NCBI RefSeq assembly: GCF_016902345.1
Contig: NZ_JACJLR010000008.1
Span: forward strand, 33,833 to 97,832
DNA: 64,000 nucleotides
DNA from: Mediterraneibacter glycyrrhizinilyticus
GTDB lineage: Bacteria > Bacillota > Clostridia > Lachnospirales > Lachnospiraceae
Direction: 5' to 3'
Shown: positions 59,548-64,000 of the stretch, piece by piece
Numbering within the stretch: position 1 is the stretch's first letter
How the letters are laid out: every line of letters starts with the position of its first letter
Notes under the pieces: model-generated
What the model was told of the DNA's origin: nothing
Seen by the model: only the letters and a program-made list of their open reading frames with translations
Database searches by the model: none
Made by a program: the position numbers and the translations under genes

Positions 59548-60386
59548 AACAGGAAAAGGAATGGGTCATTGAAGCGGAACATATTTCCTATACCTACGAG
59601 GGAAATGACAAACCTGCTCTTTCTGATATGACTCTGAAAATCCGCCGGGGGAGCAGAGTTGCTTTCATGGGCGGAAACGGGTCGGGAAAATCTACCTTTT
59701 TCCTGTGCCTGAACGGGATAAGGAAGCCGGATGCGGGGCGGGTGCTCATAGACGGAGAGCCTGTCTCCTACACGCGGAAAGGACTGCTCGATGTGAGACG
59801 CAGAGTCGGGATCGTATTCCAGGAGCCGGACGACCAGCTTTTTTCTGCCGGCGTATATCAGGAGATCTCCTTCGGGATCCTGAACCTTGGAGTGGAAGAA
59901 GAAAAAGCGCGAAAAGAGGTGGAACGGGTGATACAGGAGCTTGGTATCCGTCCGTTCCAGGAACGCCCTGCACATGCGTTGAGCGGCGGGCAGAAAAAGC
60001 TGGTGGCGATCGCGGATATCCTTGTGATGGATCCGGAAGTCATGATCCTGGATGAACCGGCTTCATCCCTGGACCCGAAGCACACGAAGATCGTGCGTGG
60101 GATCGTGGAGGGGCTGACAGAAAGAGGGATCACTGTACTGATGGCGACTCACGACATGGACTACGCCTTTGGCTGGGCGGATGAGATCGTGCTGATGCAC
60201 GAGGGCAGTGTCCTGAAAAGCGGCGCTCCGCTCGAAGTCTGCTCAGACCGGGAGGCGTTGGAAAAGGCCAATCTCGAGGTGCCGGCGGTGCTGAGACTGT
60301 ATGAGAAAATGAGAGAAAAGGGAATGGTCTCTTTGGAGGGAGGCGTTCCCAAAACAATGGAAGAACTGGAAAGGAGACTTGTGTGA
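59544..60386 (+). CDS. cbiO: Cobalt importer ATPase
   Basis: 280 residues: Walker A GGNGSGKST, Q-loop VFQEPDDQLF, signature LSGGQKKLVAIADIL, Walker B VMILDEPASSLDPK and H-loop MATHDMDYAFGWAD. The DQLF after the Q-loop is typical of ECF transporter ATPases. ATG at 59544 is preferred over 59529 because it overlaps the cbiQ stop (ATGA) and has GGAG nine bases upstream. It energises cobalt uptake with CbiMNQ. Confidence 0.95.
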   Translation: MKQEKEWVIEAEHISYTYEGNDKPALSDMTLKIRRGSRVAFMGGNGSGKSTFFLCLNGIRKPDAGRVLIDGEPVSYTRKGLLDVRRRVGIVFQEPDDQLFSAGVYQEISFGILNLGVEEEKARKEVERVIQELGIRPFQERPAHALSGGQKKLVAIADILVMDPEVMILDEPASSLDPKHTKIVRGIVEGLTERGITVLMATHDMDYAFGWADEIVLMHEGSVLKSGAPLEVCSDREALEKANLEVPAVLRLYEKMREKGMVSLEGGVPKTMEELERRLV

Positions 60387-61156
60387 TGAAAAAGGGAATC
60401 CTCGTGGTCAGTTTTGGGACGAGCCATCTGGACACTTTGGAGAAGACGATCGCAGTCATTGAGAGAGAGGTGGCTGAGAAATTTCCGGAGGCGGGCGTGT
60501 ATCGTGCTTTTACGAGCGGGATGATCATACGGAAGCTGGGGCGCACAGAAGGGCTTCATATTGATACCGTGACAGAAGCCCTGAGGCGTATGTCTGAGGA
60601 CGGAATAGAAGATGTGATCGTACAGCCAACCCACATCATCAATGGCATCGAGAATGACCGGATGATGGAGGAGCTGATGGAGAATATAGGGCTGTTCCAG
60701 CGGATCCGAGTCGGAAAACCGCTGCTCAGCAGTGTTGACGATTATAAAAAGGCGATCCACGCCGTGATGGCAGAGACAGAACTCTCAGAGGGGGAAATGC
60801 TGGTGCTTATGGGGCATGGAACGGATCATCATGCAAACTCTGCATACCCTACGCTGGAATATACGTTCCATGCATTGGGATACAGTCAGGTACTGGTGGG
60901 AACGGTGGAGAGCTTTCCGGAACTTAAGAATGTGATGGCAAAGTTGAAGATCGCCGGAAAGAAGAGGGTCGCCCTCATGCCGTTTATGCTGGTGGCAGGC
61001 GATCACGCGAAAAATGATATGGCAGGGGAAGAGGATTCCTGGAAGAGCGAGCTGGAAGAAGAGGGATATGAGGTGCGTGCGATCCTCAAAGGTCTGGGAG
61101 AGTTTGCAGGGATCCGGAAGATCTTTCTGGAACACATAGAGGAGGCAGGAATGTGA
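60386..61156 (+). CDS. cbiK: Anaerobic sirohydrochlorin cobaltochelatase
   Basis: 256 residues. LVVSFGTSHLDTLEKTIAVI at the start, VQPTHIINGIE, VLMGHGTDHHANSAY (first metal-ligand His) and MLVAGDHAKNDMAGEE (second His) identify CbiK. It inserts Co2+ into sirohydrochlorin without ATP, the entry to anaerobic B12 synthesis. AAGGAG precedes the ATG, which overlaps the cbiO stop, so it is cotranscribed with the cobalt importer. That couples cobalt entry and use. Confidence 0.95.
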   Translation: MKKGILVVSFGTSHLDTLEKTIAVIEREVAEKFPEAGVYRAFTSGMIIRKLGRTEGLHIDTVTEALRRMSEDGIEDVIVQPTHIINGIENDRMMEELMENIGLFQRIRVGKPLLSSVDDYKKAIHAVMAETELSEGEMLVLMGHGTDHHANSAYPTLEYTFHALGYSQVLVGTVESFPELKNVMAKLKIAGKKRVALMPFMLVAGDHAKNDMAGEEDSWKSELEEEGYEVRAILKGLGEFAGIRKIFLEHIEEAGM

Positions 61157-61158
61157 TT

Positions 61159-61701
61159 ATGGGATACTTTTATTTCGCCCGGCACGGGCAGACTGTGTGG
61201 AACGTGGAAAATAAGATCTGCGGAGCAACAGATATTGAACTGACGGAGAAGGGGCATCAGCAGGCAGAGGAACTGGGACAGAAGATCCTTGCTGAAAAAG
61301 TCCATATTGATGAGATCCTCTGCTCTCCGCTGAAACGGGCAGCTGATACTGCGCGCCATATCTCTGAGATCACCGGCATTCCCATGCGCGTGGAGCCAAG
61401 ACTGAAAGAGCAGAATTTCGGGAAATATGAGTCCACGCCGAGAAACGGGGAAGAGTTCCAGTATGCAAAGACATGTTTTGCGGACAGCTATGATGGCGGA
61501 GAGTCCATGATCCGTTTCTGCCAGAGGATCTATGATCTTCTTGATGATATAAAGACGGAGTCCGACAAAAAGACATATCTGCTGGTGGCGCACAATGGTG
61601 TGGCGAGAGCGGTCCAGTCCTATTTTACGGATATGACAAATGAGGAGTTCGCAAGATTCGGGATCAGCAACTGCGAACTGCGGAGGTTTGAATTCAGATA
61701 A
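61159..61701 (+). CDS. cobC: Histidine phosphatase, CobC-like
   Basis: 180-residue phosphoglycerate-mutase-fold phosphatase: RHGQTVWNVENKICG (catalytic His in ARHGQT), CSPLKRAADTARHISEIT, LKEQNFGKYE and VAHNGVARAV. In this position it is probably alpha-ribazole-5'-phosphate phosphatase of the nucleotide-loop pathway, though other substrates for the fold cannot be excluded. The ATG at 61159 is preferred to the GTG at 61153 overlapping cbiK. It is the last gene of the riboswitch operon. Confidence 0.8.
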   Translation: MGYFYFARHGQTVWNVENKICGATDIELTEKGHQQAEELGQKILAEKVHIDEILCSPLKRAADTARHISEITGIPMRVEPRLKEQNFGKYESTPRNGEEFQYAKTCFADSYDGGESMIRFCQRIYDLLDDIKTESDKKTYLLVAHNGVARAVQSYFTDMTNEEFARFGISNCELRRFEFR

Positions 61702-61730
61702 AAAGCGAGAAACAAAAGAGGAAACGAGAA

Positions 61731-61766
61731 GCAATGCGTCCGAAGCGAGAACGGACGCATTTTCTA
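61731..61766 (+). terminator. Terminator of the cobalt/B12 operon
   Basis: AATGCGTCCG and CGGACGCATT arms around an 8-10 base loop, followed by TTCT, 30 bases after the last stop. Confidence 0.85.
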
Positions 61767-61839
61767 TGTGGTAAATCTGTATGCCGAACGTATCATTCGA
61801 AGATATTTCTGCGGATATCGCAAGTGGGACAGTACCTGG

Positions 61840-61887
61840 TTGACATTTCTACTTTTGTAGAATATAATCATTCTACAAAAGTAGAAA
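61840..61887 (+). promoter_or_regulatory. BlaI-family operator embedded in a consensus promoter
   Basis: TTGACA (61840-61845), 17 bases, TATAAT (61863-61868): a perfect sigma-A promoter. Two copies of a palindrome, CTACTTTTGTAG (61849-61860) and CTACAAAAGTAG (61873-61884), flank the -10 box and together form one larger dyad. This is the expected binding site of the BlaI-type repressor encoded next. Confidence 0.85.
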
Positions 61888-61952
61888 ATAAATCCTGAAG
61901 ACGAATCGCGCAGGTATGACAGCGATTCCGCGGGAAAAGGAGGTTAGCCATT

Positions 61953-62327
61953 ATGAAAGAAATGAAACGGCTTCCCGAAAGTGAACTTGAGATCATGCAG
62001 ATCATATGGAAAGAGCCGGCGCCTGTTTCCAGGATGACGATCGAGACTGCGCTTCAGAGTATTCACCCGCTTGCTCCGACTACGATCCTGACTCTTCTGA
62101 CCCGTCTTTGTGAGAATGGATTTCTCTCATTGAAAAAAGAAGGACGGACAAACCTGTATGAACCTTTGATCACGGAGAAAGAGTATCTTGCGGCGGAAAG
62201 CAGGTCGTTTCTTGACCGGCTTTTTCATGGCTCTGTTGCGGGATTTGCCACAGCGCTGTGTGACAGCGGCATAAAGAAGGAGGAACTGGAAGAACTGAGA
62301 CAGCTTCTTGAAAAGGGGGAACTTTAG
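61953..62327 (+). CDS. BlaI/MecI/CopY-family repressor
   Basis: 124 residues: winged helix (PESELEIMQIIWKEPAPVSR, TTILTLLTRLCENGFLSLKKEG) and a C-terminal dimerisation helix. AAGGAGG precedes the ATG. It is followed without gap by an M56 metallopeptidase gene, the standard sensor that cleaves the repressor. The CopY copper-binding cysteines are absent, so a beta-lactam or cell-wall-stress type is favoured. No beta-lactamase is present in the window. Confidence 0.92.
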   Translation: MKEMKRLPESELEIMQIIWKEPAPVSRMTIETALQSIHPLAPTTILTLLTRLCENGFLSLKKEGRTNLYEPLITEKEYLAAESRSFLDRLFHGSVAGFATALCDSGIKKEELEELRQLLEKGEL

Positions 62328-63782
62328 ATGAATGAACTGACGGTTGCTTATTTATTTCAGATCATCTGGGCTCTGTTCCTGGGAGGAATGCTTGCGTTTG
62401 GGTTTCGTTCCTCGTGGAATGCGGAGAACGGTCAGAGGGGGCTTCTCAGTGAGGTCAGGTCCGGGACTGAGGTGTGGCTCGATCCGATCGTGTTCCCGAT
62501 ACTTATTGTCATATATGTAGCTGCGTATATGACGATACTTAACAGAGAAGGGCAGAGTTTGTCATTTCTGATCGGCTTTGTGAGTGATATCTTTTTGTTC
62601 ACCAGTATCTATTTTATACTGCTCCTGCTTATCCTGCCTATTCTGAGAAAGCATTTTACCGCCAGGATGTGTGCTACTTTATGGCTGATCCCGGTGTTTC
62701 TGTTTTATCAGCCGCAGATGCTCGTAATGCTGACAGTCCGTCCACCGGTGGCGGTGATCTATATTCCGGGAGGAGTTATGAGGATCGTGGTCTGCATCTG
62801 GGCAGTGGGAGCGATCTTGATAATGGGTGTCCAGACGGTATCCCACCTGTGGTTCTCCGCTGAGATCAAGAAACATTCCCGTCCGGTGACAGACCTGGAA
62901 CTTACAGAAAAATGGGAGAAATTAAAAGAAGAAATGGGATTGGATATCCCGATCAGACTCTGGTACTGCAGCACGATCAAAACACCGCTTTCCATAGGAA
63001 TGCGCAAAAAGAACAAGATCACCTGTCTGCCGGAGAGATCCTATACAGCAGAAGAAGCGGAACTGATCTTTCTTCATGAACTGCACCATATCCAGCGCAA
63101 CGATACACATACGAAATTTTTTCTGAAGTTTTGTACCGCGCTGGGCTGGTTCCAGCCTTTTATCTGGATCGCGGTAAAAAAGGCGGAGGCGGATCTGGAG
63201 CTGTCATGTGATGAGATCGTGCTGAAAGGAGCCGGAATCGATAGAAGGAGAAAATATGCTGAGATGCTTCTGACCACAGCGGGCGAACCCAGAGGCTTTA
63301 CCACCTGTCTTTCTGCTTCTGCAGAAAGTCTGAGGTACAGGATGAGATCAACGCTAAACGAGAAGAAAAAAAGAATCGGAGCCGGACTGTTATTCCTTGT
63401 AATGTTTTTTAGCTGCTTCTGTGTTGGCAAGACTGCGTTTTCAACGGATCGTGATACATTAGGAAATATTCTGGGGCAGGATTCTTTCGACGTGACTTCA
63501 GCATTATATACAGAGGATCTTGAAAACGGGGAGAGAACGGAGATCACGGATAAGGAAGGACTTTGGGATCATATATCTGGAATTCGTGTCGACAGGCTGC
63601 TGTACAGATATGAGATGATGCTGAGCTATGATGAGCCGGTAGTTTTGGGGACAATTTCATCAGATGACAAGGAGTTCACTTTGTTTGGGGAATATCTGGA
63701 GATAGTCCGGTATGAAACTGGGGAAACACTGTTGTATCATGTGGTGGATCCGATCGATTGGGAGTATGTGAGTTCATTGTGA
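62328..63782 (+). CDS. M56-family (BlaR1-like) membrane metallopeptidase
   Basis: 484 residues. Four or more helices (about 8-25, 55-72, 85-107 and 150-172) and a cytosolic zinc protease loop with FLHELHHIQRND (His250, Glu251, His254) and the later Glu in ELSCDEIVLK. A last helix (about 356-374) is followed by an outer domain of about 110 residues that does not look like the penicillin-binding sensor of BlaR1, so the ligand is probably different. On activation it should cleave the repressor encoded just before it. Confidence 0.88.
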   Translation: MNELTVAYLFQIIWALFLGGMLAFGFRSSWNAENGQRGLLSEVRSGTEVWLDPIVFPILIVIYVAAYMTILNREGQSLSFLIGFVSDIFLFTSIYFILLLLILPILRKHFTARMCATLWLIPVFLFYQPQMLVMLTVRPPVAVIYIPGGVMRIVVCIWAVGAILIMGVQTVSHLWFSAEIKKHSRPVTDLELTEKWEKLKEEMGLDIPIRLWYCSTIKTPLSIGMRKKNKITCLPERSYTAEEAELIFLHELHHIQRNDTHTKFFLKFCTALGWFQPFIWIAVKKAEADLELSCDEIVLKGAGIDRRRKYAEMLLTTAGEPRGFTTCLSASAESLRYRMRSTLNEKKKRIGAGLLFLVMFFSCFCVGKTAFSTDRDTLGNILGQDSFDVTSALYTEDLENGERTEITDKEGLWDHISGIRVDRLLYRYEMMLSYDEPVVLGTISSDDKEFTLFGEYLEIVRYETGETLLYHVVDPIDWEYVSSL

Positions 63783-63926
63783 CAGGGGCGGTGATGACCG
63801 GAAAGTAGAAGTAAATATACTCTGTTCGATGAACAGGAGGAGAGTATTTCCAGGCGGCTATTCTGAGAGGACGATAATGTCAGAATTGTGCGAATTGTCT
63901 GAAATAAATAAAAAATAGAAAAAACA

Positions 63927-63955
63927 TTGACAATTCCTTTTTGAGGTGATAAGAT
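63927..63955 (+). promoter_or_regulatory. Promoter reading out of the window
   Basis: TTGACA at 63927-63932, 17 bases, TAAGAT at 63950-63955. The gene it serves lies beyond 64000. The 63783-63926 stretch holds nothing else recognisable. Confidence 0.6.
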
Positions 63956-64000
63956 AGCACCTGTCGCTGAGGACAGCACCTTGAAACCGCAGCACTGAAG

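Noticed and set aside
1..64000. tRNA, rRNA, CRISPR arrays, transposases, prophage genes
   Set aside because: Looked for conserved T-loop/anticodon patterns, regular repeats and recombinase motifs; none was convincing.

Overview
The window looks like chromosome of an anaerobic gut Bacillota, most probably family Lachnospiraceae. This is inferred from protein style: PadR/HAAS pairs, lantibiotic-immunity ABC modules, NEAT and Shp surface proteins with a class B sortase, an Amt/P-II pair, cobalt-type anaerobic corrinoid genes and purine-rich Shine-Dalgarno sites. No rRNA, tRNA, CRISPR array, replication origin, transposase or integrase was seen.

Layout. (1) 0-19 kb: antimicrobial-peptide sensing and detoxification modules, heavily eroded. 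A PadR/HAAS pair is followed by a fused receiver-kinase, an ABC ATPase and a permease stump. About 3.3 kb of Tn916/Tn1549-like remnant carrying an arsenic operon (arsR, arsP, a small thioredoxin, arsC) follows the stump. Then come a lantibiotic-immunity ABC set (ATPase tail, MutE, MutG) with a damaged two-component system, fragments of AraC, DUF3788 and SnoaL genes, and a more complete Bce-like set (regulator, kinase, ATPase, FtsX permease). A small-protein/acetyltransferase pair is wedged inside that set. (2) 19-36 kb: an iron/heme acquisition locus with a methyltransferase, class B sortase, two DtxR-like regulators, a small secreted protein, a 1895-residue NEAT/FIVAR surface protein, an Shp-domain protein, a heme ABC importer, a DUF454 protein, a broken beta-glucuronidase and a small His-containing membrane protein. 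Four copies of a 16-bp dyad, GTTAG-N6-CTAAY, tie it together. (3) 36-53 kb: two paralogous ECF sigma / membrane protein / ABC ATPase / permease modules (38.1-41.5 and 50.0-52.8 kb), with a MarR-controlled multidrug ABC pair, a LysM-GH18 protein, a MATE exporter, an Lrp regulator and cbiG between them. (4) 53-64 kb: glnK-amt with an attenuator-like leader, then cbiJ, cobO, a cobalamin riboswitch, the cobalt importer cbiMNQO, cbiK and a CobC-like phosphatase, and finally a BlaI/M56 pair.

How the genes work together. In region 2 the likely heme path is surface capture by NEAT domains (anchored by the sortase), transfer through the Shp protein to an IsdE-like lipoprotein, then FecCD/ATPase import, repressed by an iron-type DtxR protein. 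In region 4 cobalt enters through CbiMNQO, is inserted by CbiK, and the ring is processed by CbiG and CbiJ and adenosylated by CobO.

The most striking general observation is a series of genes whose two ends are normal but whose middle is missing or joined to another gene. Examples are a receiver fused to a kinase, a kinase without its phosphoacceptor histidine, an exporter lacking its second and third membrane segments, a SnoaL protein lacking its core, ahpC, beta-glucuronidase and one ABC permease. Either the strain carries many short-homology deletions or the assembly is chimeric. Raw-read coverage across the junctions would decide.
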